Source: Myxococcota bacterium (GTDB lineage: Bacteria > Myxococcota_A > UBA9160 > UBA4427). From it: a DNA stretch of 64,000 nt. The notes below the pieces were generated by a model that saw only the letters and a program-made list of their open reading frames with translations, did no database searches and had not been told where the DNA came from. A program made the position numbers and the translations under genes. Position 1 is the first letter of the stretch. Each line of letters begins with the position of its first letter. Below, piece after piece: positions 35,811 through 44,896 of the stretch. The stretch spans positions 1-64,000 of the forward strand of contig JAQWRT010000010.1 in NCBI GenBank assembly GCA_029243605.1. Reading direction: 5' to 3'.

Positions 35811-36572
35811 TCAGGCAGAGAAAAAGGGGTTGGCCCCCGAAGCGTGATCTGTGGTGTCCAGAATTTCGGTGATCTCTGGAATCTCTGTTCGCAGCGTCGT
35901 TTCTACGCCGTGTTTGAGCGTCGCCGAAGACATGGCGCAGCCCTGGCAGCCTCCGCCCATATGAATGAAGACCCGGCTCCCCTGGACATCCAGCAGGTCG
36001 ATATGGCCCCCATGGGACGCCACCGCGGGATTGATCTTCTCCTCGATCACTTGGGCCACCCGGCTTCGCAAAGCGTTCTCGGACTCGCTGAGCTCGGACG
36101 TTTTCTCCGAAGGGCTGCCCGAGGTCTCGCGCGCACTCGGAGCGGGAAGGTCCGCCGGGCGCTGGACGCGAACCGTTCCCACATCGGCGAGGGCCGCCTG
36201 CAGGGCGGGCTCGATCGCGTCCAGGATCTCGGGCCATTCAGCCGAGCCATGACGCGCGATGACGAGGGCATCGCCCTTGCCGATGATGGAGTGCACACCC
36301 CGAACACCCAGCAGCGCATGAACCGCAGGCCAGGCACGCGCCTCGTCGGGCGTCTCGAAGAGCGAAGTCCCCCCCGGCGAAACAGCTCGATCGAAGCGCA
36401 CCGGGCAGGTCACAGCCTCGGGCGAAGGCGACTCGATGCGAACTCCAATCTCCACCTCGTTCGTCCCCTCGTCGGCTGCCACCGTGAGTTCGGGCTCAGC
36501 CGAGACCTCACTCGAAGGGACGCCACCCTTCCCGGTTCCCACAACATCCTTGATCCGATTTAGCCAGCTCAT
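35811..36572 (-). CDS. Nfu-type iron-sulfur cluster carrier
   Basis: The 253-residue protein has an N-terminal Nfu_N-like domain (CPVRFDRAVSPGGTSLFETP, then VHSIIGKGDALVIARHG) and a C-terminal NifU domain with INPAVASHGGHIDLLDVQG and GGGCQGCAMSS. C209 and C212 form the CxxC that holds a cluster at the dimer interface. It delivers [4Fe-4S] clusters to client enzymes. AGAGGAAT precedes the ATG. It is the last gene of a three-gene Fe-S unit with YgfZ-TPR and IscA/ErpA. Confidence 0.9.
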   Translation of the reverse strand: MSWLNRIKDVVGTGKGGVPSSEVSAEPELTVAADEGTNEVEIGVRIESPSPEAVTCPVRFDRAVSPGGTSLFETPDEARAWPAVHALLGVRGVHSIIGKGDALVIARHGSAEWPEILDAIEPALQAALADVGTVRVQRPADLPAPSARETSGSPSEKTSELSESENALRSRVAQVIEEKINPAVASHGGHIDLLDVQGSRVFIHMGGGCQGCAMSSATLKHGVETTLRTEIPEITEILDTTDHASGANPFFSA

Positions 36573-36629
36573 ATTCCTCTTTCCTCGACTGATTCCCGGG
36601 TCGCTTGGCGAATACCGCCGCGCCCGAAT

Positions 36630-38498
36630 TCAATTTTCAATTTTGTCCGAACCCGGCGACGATTCTTCGCGCGCGCCCTCGGAGCCCGAAGCGACGAGCA
36701 GTACCCGGTGCTCCATCTCCTTCAGCGGCATGAGGTCGCCCTTCTTCGAGGCCACCAACATTCCGGCTCTATAAACGGTCTCGGCCTCGCTCTTCCGGCC
36801 CACCCGCTCCAGGGCCCGGCCATGCGCAAGATAGACCGCTGAATTTTCGGCCTCCACACTTGTCGCCCGGGCGTAGGCAACGATCGCTTCTTCCCATTCA
36901 CCCAGGGCCGCCGATGCGTTTCCCATGCCGAAAAGAGCCACCGGGTCGTCGGGATCGAATTCGAGGACCTGACCGAACATTTCCTTTTTACGCCGAGCAT
37001 CGCTCTCGCCCTGCTCCGCCAGGACGCGATCTAGGGCCTCGCTATCCATCTTCCGGCCGCTCTGCCGCGCCATATCCTTCTGCATCGCCCGAGCGGACTC
37101 GTTCTCCGCGCTTTCTTTGTCGCCGATCTTCATGAAATAGAGCGATAGGTTCGTGTTGACCATAGGCTCTTCCGGGGCGATTTCCTCGAGGCGCTTGAAG
37201 ATATCGATGGCTTCGTGAAAACGTTCCGAGCGACCGAGCATGACCCCCACCGCCTCGTAGCCGTCGGAGAAGGAGGGATCGAGGCGAAGTGCCTCCTCGA
37301 GGAGATCCAAGGCCTCGGTCTCGCGGCCGGCAGCGAAATCTCGAACGCCACGATCATAGAGCCAGGCGACTCGTTCTTCGCGATCGGGCGCGCTGTAGAA
37401 GGGAAGGAGGCGAACCTCGGCGCCAACAACCCGGGGACCAAGCCGCAGGTTCAGAGTAGTCCCTGGGACCCGATGCGCCTTGTCGAGGTATGCGTAGGCG
37501 ATCGCCGCATCGAGGACGGGGGAATGGGTCCGGGATACGACCTGGCCGACCTTGCTGCCATCCTCGAGAAGAAGCGCCTCGCCTTCCGGGGGCATCAGCG
37601 AAAGAATTTCTTCGGGAGGGATGGGGTTTGCTTCCGCGTCCACAGCCCCGAGGACCAACCCCCTCAAACCAAAGGGAAGGGCCCCGTAGGTTCGAATGCG
37701 CGCGATCACTTCCTGGCCCAGATAGCAGCCCTTGGTGTAGCTGACCGCGTGCTGTTCCAGACCCGTTTCGGGCAGAACTCGTTTGCGCCCCCGGGTATCG
37801 GGATCCATGCGAACCAGGCCCGCCTCGATCCGCAGGGTCTCGAGAACCGATGATCGCTGGGGCTCTTCGAGCACCAGAAGACCCGCCGCGCGGCCTTCAA
37901 CCTGAATTTTTTCCTCGAGAGCCGGGGTTTCTGCGTCGTCAACCGGGAGGGCAATCAGAAAGCCCGGGTCACCGCCCAGGGATCGGCAAATGCCGAGTGC
38001 ACGGCCCGGCTCAATCGATCGAATGGAAAAATTGGGCTCCCCACCGAAGGGCTCGCCCTCTTCGGGCCACAATTGGTCGACGAGTGCCGGGGCCGCTCCC
38101 CCCTCCAGCGCCCACCAATAATAGTTCTCGCTCACATCGGCGAGTTGCACATCGTCCGCGAAGAGCACGACCTCAAGTTCGGCCAGGAGCGAAGCGACTC
38201 GGTCGCGTTCGAGAATCATCCAGATCTCGGGCTGCCCGTTCGCATCGAGACGGTGCACGCTAAAGAGCTCGACCAGTTTTCCCTGGAGGGTGACGCGAGC
38301 CGAATAATTGCCCTGACCCGATTCGAGACCCTCGACCTCGTTGGTGACCTGGGAATGGATGAACGAAAGAACGTCCGGCCCCGAAGCTTGAATGGCGCCG
38401 AGGGAACCCAAGCCCTGATCATCGCCCCCAAGCCGGGCCAAGAAGCCTGTTCGACGGGCCTCCCGGGCAAGCTCCAGGGTCGTCTGGTCCTGAGTCAT
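36630..38498 (-). CDS. YgfZ-like folate-binding Fe-S maintenance protein fused to a TPR domain
   Basis: The protein is about 622 residues. Residues 1-370 are YgfZ/GcvT-like, with ALGAIQASG-type entry (FIHSQVTNE) and the diagnostic KGCYLGQE motif (K256 to E263, C258). YgfZ/IBA57 proteins use folate in [4Fe-4S] cluster maturation. From about residue 378 a run of TPR-like repeats follows (YDRGVRDFAAGRETEALDLL, RSERFHEAIDIFKRLEEIAP, VALFGMGNASAALGEWEEAI, HGRALERVGRKSEAETVYRA). This fusion is unusual; TPRs suggest docking to client proteins. The ATG at 38498 has AAGG 8 nt upstream. It lies between IscA and Nfu genes on the same strand. Confidence 0.88.
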   Translation of the reverse strand: MTQDQTTLELAREARRTGFLARLGGDDQGLGSLGAIQASGPDVLSFIHSQVTNEVEGLESGQGNYSARVTLQGKLVELFSVHRLDANGQPEIWMILERDRVASLLAELEVVLFADDVQLADVSENYYWWALEGGAAPALVDQLWPEEGEPFGGEPNFSIRSIEPGRALGICRSLGGDPGFLIALPVDDAETPALEEKIQVEGRAAGLLVLEEPQRSSVLETLRIEAGLVRMDPDTRGRKRVLPETGLEQHAVSYTKGCYLGQEVIARIRTYGALPFGLRGLVLGAVDAEANPIPPEEILSLMPPEGEALLLEDGSKVGQVVSRTHSPVLDAAIAYAYLDKAHRVPGTTLNLRLGPRVVGAEVRLLPFYSAPDREERVAWLYDRGVRDFAAGRETEALDLLEEALRLDPSFSDGYEAVGVMLGRSERFHEAIDIFKRLEEIAPEEPMVNTNLSLYFMKIGDKESAENESARAMQKDMARQSGRKMDSEALDRVLAEQGESDARRKKEMFGQVLEFDPDDPVALFGMGNASAALGEWEEAIVAYARATSVEAENSAVYLAHGRALERVGRKSEAETVYRAGMLVASKKGDLMPLKEMEHRVLLVASGSEGAREESSPGSDKIEN

Positions 38499-38517
38499 GG
38501 AGCCGACCTTCATGGCA

Positions 38518-38931
38518 CTAAAGGGAGAAACTCTCTCCACACCCGCACGTGTTGCTGGCCTGCGGATTGTGAAAAACGAACCCTCGGCCATCGAGCCCCC
38601 CCTGGTGGTCCAGGGTGATGTCGCGCAGGTAAATGGTCGACTTACGATCCAGGAAAACCCGGAACTCGTCATAATTGATCACCGTGTCGCCCTCGCGCTC
38701 ATCGGTGAATTCGAGCAGGTAGCTGAGGCCGGAACAGCCCCCCCCCTTGATGCCAAGCCTCAAGCCGGGCTTGCCCTCGGCTTCGATGAGCTTGCGTACC
38801 TCGACCCGGGCGGCCTCGGTCAGGTGAATAATGGGGTCCACAGCCGGAGGGTTCTCGCCTTCCTTGGCCACGCTCCAATCAGCGGGCAGGGAAACCAGAT
38901 TGGGAGCCTTCGCGTCTGAATCTACTGCCAT
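38518..38931 (-). CDS. A-type iron-sulfur carrier (IscA/ErpA-like)
   Basis: The protein is about 137 residues with the three cluster-ligating cysteines of the A-type family, C66 (GGGCSGLSY), C129 and C131 (NTCGCGESF). The N-terminal extension of roughly 30 residues before the core (IIHLTEAARVEVRKLI) is longer than in E. coli IscA or ErpA. GGAAGG lies 7 nt before the ATG at 38931. It heads the Fe-S unit and would feed clusters to YgfZ/Nfu. Confidence 0.92.
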   Translation of the reverse strand: MAVDSDAKAPNLVSLPADWSVAKEGENPPAVDPIIHLTEAARVEVRKLIEAEGKPGLRLGIKGGGCSGLSYLLEFTDEREGDTVINYDEFRVFLDRKSTIYLRDITLDHQGGLDGRGFVFHNPQASNTCGCGESFSL

Positions 38932-39179
38932 GATAAATCCTTCCAATGATCGGGACCGAAAGCGCGGGCCAGGGCTTCTATAGCCCCTCGACCGAAACCG
39001 TTCGATGGGGGGCCGAGCCTCGCGGCGGGGGAGTGGCGCCGAACAGGTCTATTGTACTCCCCGGGCATCAGCCCCACAAGCCGAAGCGGGGATGCGCAAT
39101 TTCCTCGGAACCTGACCGCGCGAATTTGGCAAAAGGTGTTGCCGGTGCGATGGTAGGGACCCCTGAGGAGGCTCTACCC

Positions 39180-40490
39180 GTGAATAAAGGCCGCAATTCG
39201 GCTTCGGCGGCCCCACCGCCGCGTGCCCACCGCCCGGCATCCGAGGGGGAATACCAGGATTTCATCCAACGAAACCTGTCGCGAAACTACGTCGCCCATG
39301 TCCTTCACGGCCTCCTGGGACAAACTGGCTTCCGTCTCGTAAACGCGCCGACCTTCCTCCCCGCCTACGTATTGCTTCTCTCGGGATCCGAATTCATCGT
39401 CGGACTTGCCCGGGCCATTCAATACCTAGGCATGTTTCTCTCGCCCCTGATCGCCGCAAATCTCATCGAACACCGACGTCGGGTTCTGCCCATGGGCTTC
39501 GTAGTCGGTAGCGCCATGCGGCTCCAGGTTCTCGGTTTGGGCCTCGCGGGTTTATGGCTCGCCCCCAAGGATGCAGTCGTCGCGATCTGCATCTTTCTCT
39601 TCTTCTTTGGGTTTTTCATGGGCATGCAGGGCGTCATTTTCAACTACCTGATGTCCAAGGTCATCCCCGTCAAGCGCCGGGGGCAACTGCTCGGCCTTCG
39701 CAACGCGCTCGCCGGGGTGACATCGGCCATCGTGGCATATCTGGGCGGCGTGTATCTGGTGGGTAGCGATCTCCTGGGCGACGGCTACGCGGCCACCTTT
39801 TTGTTGGCTTTCGTGTTGACCTCGATCGGGCTCTGCATGCTCCTTCTCGTTCGCGAACCACAACCCCCGGAGGTTCGCCCCCCGAGTCAATTCTTCGATC
39901 GGATCCGCGACCTGCCGGCCCTCTTTCGAGAGGATCGGGGCTACACCTACTATTTCCTTTGCCGGGCCCTGGCCACCATGGGGCGGATGGCGACCCCCTT
40001 CTACATCGTCTACGCCCGAGATACCATCGGCCTCACCGGGACCAATATTGGCCTCTTGAGCACCGCCTTTGTCGCCGCCAACTCGGTGAGCAATCTGGGC
40101 TGGGGCCTAATGGCCGACCGATCGGGATTTCGTCAGGTCTTTGTTGTCACTCTTCTGCTCTGGATCCTCTCGGTGCTGGGCATGGTCTTCTCCACTTCGC
40201 TGACCGGATTCATCCTCGCGTATATAGGAATTGGAGCCGGTATGGGAGGGTTCCAAATGGCAGCCCAGAACATGGTGCTCGAGTTCGGCCATCGCGACGA
40301 TCTGCCGGTTCGGATCGCCGTGGCCAACTCTGCCCAGGAGGCCGTGGGCGCCATCGGCCCTCTCCTGGGCGGCGGACTCGCCGTCCTCTTCGGTCTCGAT
40401 ATCCTTTTTGCCGTAGCGATCACCTTTCAGGTGGCCGCTATCGCTCTGGTCATCTCTCGGGTCGATGAACCCAGACACCGAAAAACCTGA
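39180..40490 (+). CDS. MFS transporter
   Basis: The protein is about 436 residues with 12 predicted transmembrane segments, after a hydrophilic N-terminal region of about 45 residues. It has VKRRGQLLGLRNALAGVTS, GLLSTAFVAANSVSNLGWG and LMADRSGFRQ, a motif-A-like loop. The GTG at 39180 has GAGGAGG 8 nt upstream; the open frame to 38946 is a non-coding extension. The substrate is unknown. It is divergent from the Fe-S operon. Confidence 0.83.
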   Translation: MNKGRNSASAAPPPRAHRPASEGEYQDFIQRNLSRNYVAHVLHGLLGQTGFRLVNAPTFLPAYVLLLSGSEFIVGLARAIQYLGMFLSPLIAANLIEHRRRVLPMGFVVGSAMRLQVLGLGLAGLWLAPKDAVVAICIFLFFFGFFMGMQGVIFNYLMSKVIPVKRRGQLLGLRNALAGVTSAIVAYLGGVYLVGSDLLGDGYAATFLLAFVLTSIGLCMLLLVREPQPPEVRPPSQFFDRIRDLPALFREDRGYTYYFLCRALATMGRMATPFYIVYARDTIGLTGTNIGLLSTAFVAANSVSNLGWGLMADRSGFRQVFVVTLLLWILSVLGMVFSTSLTGFILAYIGIGAGMGGFQMAAQNMVLEFGHRDDLPVRIAVANSAQEAVGAIGPLLGGGLAVLFGLDILFAVAITFQVAAIALVISRVDEPRHRKT

Positions 40491-40569
40491 TGGGCGATGA
40501 GCCTCTGGGATCCGACCTTCGCCGATAAGCTCCCTATTCTCCCGTAACAAGTAAGCAAAAGGAAAACCC

Positions 40570-41760
40570 ATGACCCCGAGCACCCCCATCCACGGCCACT
40601 GCGAAGCGCGTTTCGAAAATGTTCGTCGCATCTTTGCCGAGAATCTCGAAAGCGGAGCCGACCTCGGTGCGGGCGTCGCCTTTACGCTCAACGGGGAGCC
40701 CGTCGTCGATTTATGGGGAGGTTTTCTCGAGTCGGACTCCGACCAGGAATGGCAGAGGGATACTCTGGTTAACCTCTACTCCACCACCAAGGGCATGCTC
40801 GCTATCTGTATTCAACAACTCGTGGAGCGGGGAAAACTCGACCTCGATGCTCCGGTGAGTCAATACTGGCCGGAATTCGCGGCGGCGAACAAGGCCGAGA
40901 TTCCGGTGCGTCAACTGCTCTGTCATCAGGCGGGCTTGCCCGCCGTCCGAAAGCCGCTGGACACCCCGGTCCTCTACGATTGGGAGGCCTTTACTTCGGC
41001 TTTGGCCGAGGAGGAACCCTGGTGGGAACCGGGAACCCGCCACGGGTACCACGCCATCACCTTCGGCCATCTAGTCGGCGAGGTATTGCGGCGGGTCTCG
41101 GGACAAAGCGTTGGAGAGTTCTTCCAAGAAAATGTGGCTCGTCCCTTGGATGCGGATTTTCAAATTGGGGTTCCCGACGCGGATCACCGTCGCATTTCGC
41201 GTCTTCACGGCCAAGTCATCGCCGGCGGAGGGTCTAATTCTGCGCGCGAGATCCCGGAACCCCTGAAGGCCTTCATGCGCGACATGGCGGACCCAAGCAC
41301 CATGACCGGCGGAGCCTTCAATAATCCTCGAATTCCTCCCGACGCAGTGAACAGCGCCGAATGGCGGCGAGCTGAAATCCCCGCAGCCAACGGCCATGGC
41401 ACGGCGCGTTCCCTGGCGAGAATCTACGGCGCGCTCTCCATGGGCGGCGAAGTCGATGGCGTGCGGATACTCGAGAGTGAGAGCATCCATCGTGCCATCA
41501 CCGTTCAAGCCGAGGGGCCGGATGCGGTCTTGGGCGGCCTCCCCATGCGTTTTGGCCAGGGCTTCATGCTGCGTTCCATGATCATGCCTCTCTCGCCAAG
41601 CCCCCGATCTTTTGGACACCCCGGCGCCGGAGGGTCGCTGGGAATGGCCGACCCCGATCAGGGCGTCGGCTTCGGCTACACCCCCAACAAGATGCAGATG
41701 GGCCTAGTGGGAGGAGCCGGTGCCTTCGCCATGCTGAAGGCCTTCTTCGAAGCGCTCTAG
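40570..41760 (+). CDS. Serine beta-lactamase-fold hydrolase (EstB/LACTB-like esterase)
   Basis: The 396-residue protein has the beta-lactamase/transpeptidase fold. The SxxK motif is S71-T-T-K74 (NLYSTTKGML), the second motif is a Tyr in RHGYHAITFGHLVGE (about residue 160), and FGHPGAGGSLGM near the C terminus is the KTG-equivalent. The family includes class-C-like esterases and LACTB-type hydrolases rather than true antibiotic-resistance enzymes. No signal peptide is visible. The start is an ATG preceded by an A-rich stretch. Confidence 0.88.
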   Translation: MTPSTPIHGHCEARFENVRRIFAENLESGADLGAGVAFTLNGEPVVDLWGGFLESDSDQEWQRDTLVNLYSTTKGMLAICIQQLVERGKLDLDAPVSQYWPEFAAANKAEIPVRQLLCHQAGLPAVRKPLDTPVLYDWEAFTSALAEEEPWWEPGTRHGYHAITFGHLVGEVLRRVSGQSVGEFFQENVARPLDADFQIGVPDADHRRISRLHGQVIAGGGSNSAREIPEPLKAFMRDMADPSTMTGGAFNNPRIPPDAVNSAEWRRAEIPAANGHGTARSLARIYGALSMGGEVDGVRILESESIHRAITVQAEGPDAVLGGLPMRFGQGFMLRSMIMPLSPSPRSFGHPGAGGSLGMADPDQGVGFGYTPNKMQMGLVGGAGAFAMLKAFFEAL

Positions 41761-41797
41761 TGGGTCCTTCCCAGCCCCCAGCAGTCCGGCGGAAGAA

Positions 41798-43072
41798 CTA
41801 CCCGCGCGCCAGACCACCGGGCGGGACCGGCCTCGCTCGCTGACCCCAATAGACGAAGCCGACGAGCAGCCCGAAGAGTACACAGACCCAGGCACCGATC
41901 TGGATCGTGAGCGGCGAGCCCAGAGGTTCGGCGAGGAAACCCATGGCGAGGCTGCCGAACGGAATCAGACCGGCCCAGGCCACCTGAAAAAGGCTCATGA
42001 CTCGACCCCGCTTGGATTCGTCGACGATGGTCTGGATCAGCGTCTGTAAACTGGTCATCACCGAAAAATAGAAATAGCCCACCACCAACTGCGCGATCAT
42101 CGCGGGCACTATATGGGTGTTGAGCGCAAAGATCAGCAGCGCCAGCCCATAAGCGAATAATCCTCGTCCGGCGCGCCACATGGACGGTTCGCGACCCACC
42201 CGACCCGCGCGCAGCGCGCCCAGCATCGCCCCCACACCCGTAGCCGCCGCCAGCCAGGCGAAATAGTCGGGGGAGCCCAACACCCTGGCGGCGAAAGCGG
42301 GAATCAGCACCGTGTGCGAAACGCCAAAAAAGGACAGGACGGCCACGGTGCAGAGCGCTGGAAGCGCTGGCTGCCTCTCGCGTGCGTGGCTGAACCCGCT
42401 GTACATTCGGGCAAAGATCCCCCCCGTCTCCTCTTCCAATTTGAAGCGACTGATCCGCATGGCGGCCGTCAAACCCGCAGCCGCCGCGGCGGCGAGGAAA
42501 TAGAGTCCGAAGGACCACTCGAATCGAGAGCTCGCCACCAGGGGAGCCGCGAGCAGGGGACCCATGACTCGTGTCAGGTTGTTGGCTGCGGACTGCAAGG
42601 CAACCGCGCTCGGGAGATCACTGGTGGAGACGGCGTTGGCTGCGATGGCGTGGCTTGCTGGACCCGATAGGGCGAAGGAAAGTCCCAAAGCGAAGGCGAT
42701 GAAGAGGAGTCGCTCGGGCGTCAACCAATCCGTTGCTGTCGCCGTCGTCAAAGCTGCCGAACAAAGCATCACCGAGCCATAACAACAGAGGACGATCTTT
42801 TTTCGGTCAAATCGGTCGGCCGCAACCCCCGCTATGGGAGCAAACAAGAACGCGGGAAGGAAGAGTACGAAAAAGAGCAGACCATTCTGGCGAGTATCGT
42901 TATTGGAGAGCTCGACCATCAAACCCTGGAGCGAGATGTGTGAAATCCAGAATCCCGTCTGATTGATTAGAAACGAGATAAAGAGGAGCCGGAAGGGCCT
43001 GTGGGCCAGTGCCCGAAATGCACCCGCTCCCAGCCCCAATCGCTGGAGGGTGCGCGACGAGGGAACCCCCAT
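41798..43072 (-). CDS. MFS transporter, EntS-like (MFS_3)
   Basis: The protein is about 424 residues with 12 transmembrane segments and the TM2-TM3 loop GVAADRFDRKKIVL. FRLLFISFLINQTGFWISH and the second-half loop VDESKRGRVMSLFQVAWAG fit the enterobactin-exporter-like group. The open frame to 43243 starts with an uncharged Pro/Ser-rich region that I regard as non-coding, and the true start is uncertain (ATG 43070-43072 chosen). The gene is downstream of the GPH transporter gene, but a strong hairpin lies between them. Confidence 0.83.
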   Translation of the reverse strand: MGVPSSRTLQRLGLGAGAFRALAHRPFRLLFISFLINQTGFWISHISLQGLMVELSNNDTRQNGLLFFVLFLPAFLFAPIAGVAADRFDRKKIVLCCYGSVMLCSAALTTATATDWLTPERLLFIAFALGLSFALSGPASHAIAANAVSTSDLPSAVALQSAANNLTRVMGPLLAAPLVASSRFEWSFGLYFLAAAAAAGLTAAMRISRFKLEEETGGIFARMYSGFSHARERQPALPALCTVAVLSFFGVSHTVLIPAFAARVLGSPDYFAWLAAATGVGAMLGALRAGRVGREPSMWRAGRGLFAYGLALLIFALNTHIVPAMIAQLVVGYFYFSVMTSLQTLIQTIVDESKRGRVMSLFQVAWAGLIPFGSLAMGFLAEPLGSPLTIQIGAWVCVLFGLLVGFVYWGQRARPVPPGGLARG

Positions 43073-43237
43073 CGCCACAGAATCAGCGGGATTCAGCGCG
43101 GCATCGCCGGGATTCGCTCCAAGGCTCTCTTCTGCGTGGGCTTTGGCCAAGGATCTCGTTCCTGGGGTAGACGAATGGGTCGGCACACTAGCCCGAAAAC
43201 ACCCTGGCGGCCCTCTTTGAGGGCTGGCCACGCGGGT

Positions 43238-43276
43238 TCCCAAGACCGAGGCCTATGGCCTCGGTCGGACCTTGGG
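43238..43276. terminator. Hairpin between two transporter genes, probable terminator
   Basis: A 9-bp perfect stem (ACCGAGGCC at 43245-43253, GGCCTCGGT at 43257-43265) with a 3-nt loop, extended by flanking CCCAAG/CTTGGG arms. There is no clear T-run, so termination is less certain than for the other hairpins. It sits directly after the stop of the gene at 43282. Confidence 0.5.
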
Positions 43277-43281
43277 AGACA

Positions 43282-44682
43282 TCACTCGGTTGAGCCGCTC
43301 TCGCCCTCGATGGATCGGCGCACAGCCTCATGCTCGGCCTCGTTAAAATCGAAGCCCGAAAAAACCAGAGCACCAAGGGCGAAGCAGGCCGCGGGAAGCA
43401 GCGAGAAAAGCGCCCGGAGAGCGAGTTTCGTGCCCTCGGACTGCTCCATATTCGGCCGAAAATCGAGCTCCTGGAGCATCCACCCGACGATGAAGGCCGT
43501 AACGGCTCCCGCTGATTTCCGAATGAAATTCCATACGGCCAGGTAGGCGCCCTCTTTACGCTCTCCGGTGAGGTACTCGTCGTAGTCGATGATGTCGGCT
43601 TTGATCGAGGGAGCGACAATCGGCGCGCAGCCTCCGGCAAAACCAAGAATCGGAGGCACCAACCAGATGAGCGGATGATTCCCGTCATCGATGAAAAAGA
43701 GCGCGGCAAAGCCGAAAACGCTCACCCACATCGACGAGAGCCAGAGCACCTTCTTGCCAAATTTTTTCGAGAGGCGAACCCAAAGGGGCGTAAATAAAAA
43801 TTGCGGGATGAAGTAGATGAGGATGATCGGAGCGGCCAGATCGGGTCGATTCAAGACGTACTCGGTCACGTAGGGGACCAGCATGCCGATACTCGCGGCT
43901 CCGAAGCTATCGATGAAATAGACCACCAGTAGGCGGCGCGCGTGGGGGTTGCGAAGGACGTCGGATATCGAGCTCAGGATCGCGCTGGACCCGCGCCCCT
44001 GGTATTCCCTGCGCTCGGGAAGTCTCCACGCCGAGTAGAGACAGAGCGCTGCCACGAGGCAAGCACCGACAGATGCCGTCAGACGGGCTGCCTCCCTGGG
44101 TTCCCGCGCCTGGTCGATGAACATATAGGCGCCCAAGCCCATGACCAGACCCAGAGCGGAAATCACATGCCGGTACCCGAAAAGACGAGTCCGCTCGTGG
44201 TATAGGGGCGTCAACTCCACCCCGAGAGCGCCGTGGGGGATGAAGAAAGCCGTACTCGCCGTCTCGTAGACGAAGAGAGCGATGGCCATCCAAACCACCA
44301 CGCCCACCCCGGTTAACGAAGGGGGCGGGGACCAAAGCATCCAGATTCCCACAGCAACCGGCAGGCTGGCGGCGAGCATCCAGGAGCGACGCCGACCGAG
44401 ACGCGAGTGAGTCCTATCTGAGAGATAGCCGGCGAGCGGGTCGGAAATCGCATCCCAAAGACGAGAGAGCGCGAAGAGAGTGCCCATCACCCCCGGCGCG
44501 ATCAGGAGGACATCGGTGCTGAACTTCATCAAGTAGATGACGAAGAGAAGGCCCGTGAAGCCAAAGCCCACCGAGGGCAGGCTATAGGAGACCAGAACGT
44601 CGAGAGAGAGGCGTCCCGGGGTAGAGGCCCGGGAAGAGAACCCCGGGGCCTTGTCCTCCGGATCCGCTCCGGGTTCTGCCAT
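43282..44682 (-). CDS. GPH-family (MFS-like) cation symporter
   Basis: The 466-residue transporter has the GPH signature LSRLWDAISDPLAGYLSDRT followed by HSRLGRRRSWMLAASLPV, the loop between TM2 and TM3, and about 12 membrane segments. Family members import glycosides, pentoses, hexuronides or related compounds with a cation. The substrate is not predictable. The start has GGAGC before the ATG. Confidence 0.87.
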   Translation of the reverse strand: MAEPGADPEDKAPGFSSRASTPGRLSLDVLVSYSLPSVGFGFTGLLFVIYLMKFSTDVLLIAPGVMGTLFALSRLWDAISDPLAGYLSDRTHSRLGRRRSWMLAASLPVAVGIWMLWSPPPSLTGVGVVVWMAIALFVYETASTAFFIPHGALGVELTPLYHERTRLFGYRHVISALGLVMGLGAYMFIDQAREPREAARLTASVGACLVAALCLYSAWRLPERREYQGRGSSAILSSISDVLRNPHARRLLVVYFIDSFGAASIGMLVPYVTEYVLNRPDLAAPIILIYFIPQFLFTPLWVRLSKKFGKKVLWLSSMWVSVFGFAALFFIDDGNHPLIWLVPPILGFAGGCAPIVAPSIKADIIDYDEYLTGERKEGAYLAVWNFIRKSAGAVTAFIVGWMLQELDFRPNMEQSEGTKLALRALFSLLPAACFALGALVFSGFDFNEAEHEAVRRSIEGESGSTE

Positions 44683-44896
44683 TCCCGCTCCGACTCATCA
44701 CGAAGAGACCCCGTTCGACACTCGCCCAGGTCCAGTTCGGCGCACGTTTCCCGTGAGCAAGGAGAGCCCAGTTCGATTCGGGCCGCAACCGATGCAGGGC
44801 ACCAGATCCTCGCCCCGTGGGGTGGCGACTGAACGCACGCTCTTCAGCGCGTTAGAGTCTCGACTTCTATAGCCGACAACGCGGAGACAGAACCCC

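Noticed and set aside
38946-39179. Longer N-terminal extension of the MFS transporter at 39180
   Set aside because: The extension is Pro/Arg-rich and non-hydrophobic, and GAGGAGG precedes the GTG at 39180.
40570-41760. Reading the beta-lactamase-fold gene as an antibiotic-resistance determinant
   Set aside because: It has SxxK and Tyr motifs of the broad serine-hydrolase family, no signal peptide, and no class A, C or D signature beyond the fold; esterase-like function is more likely.
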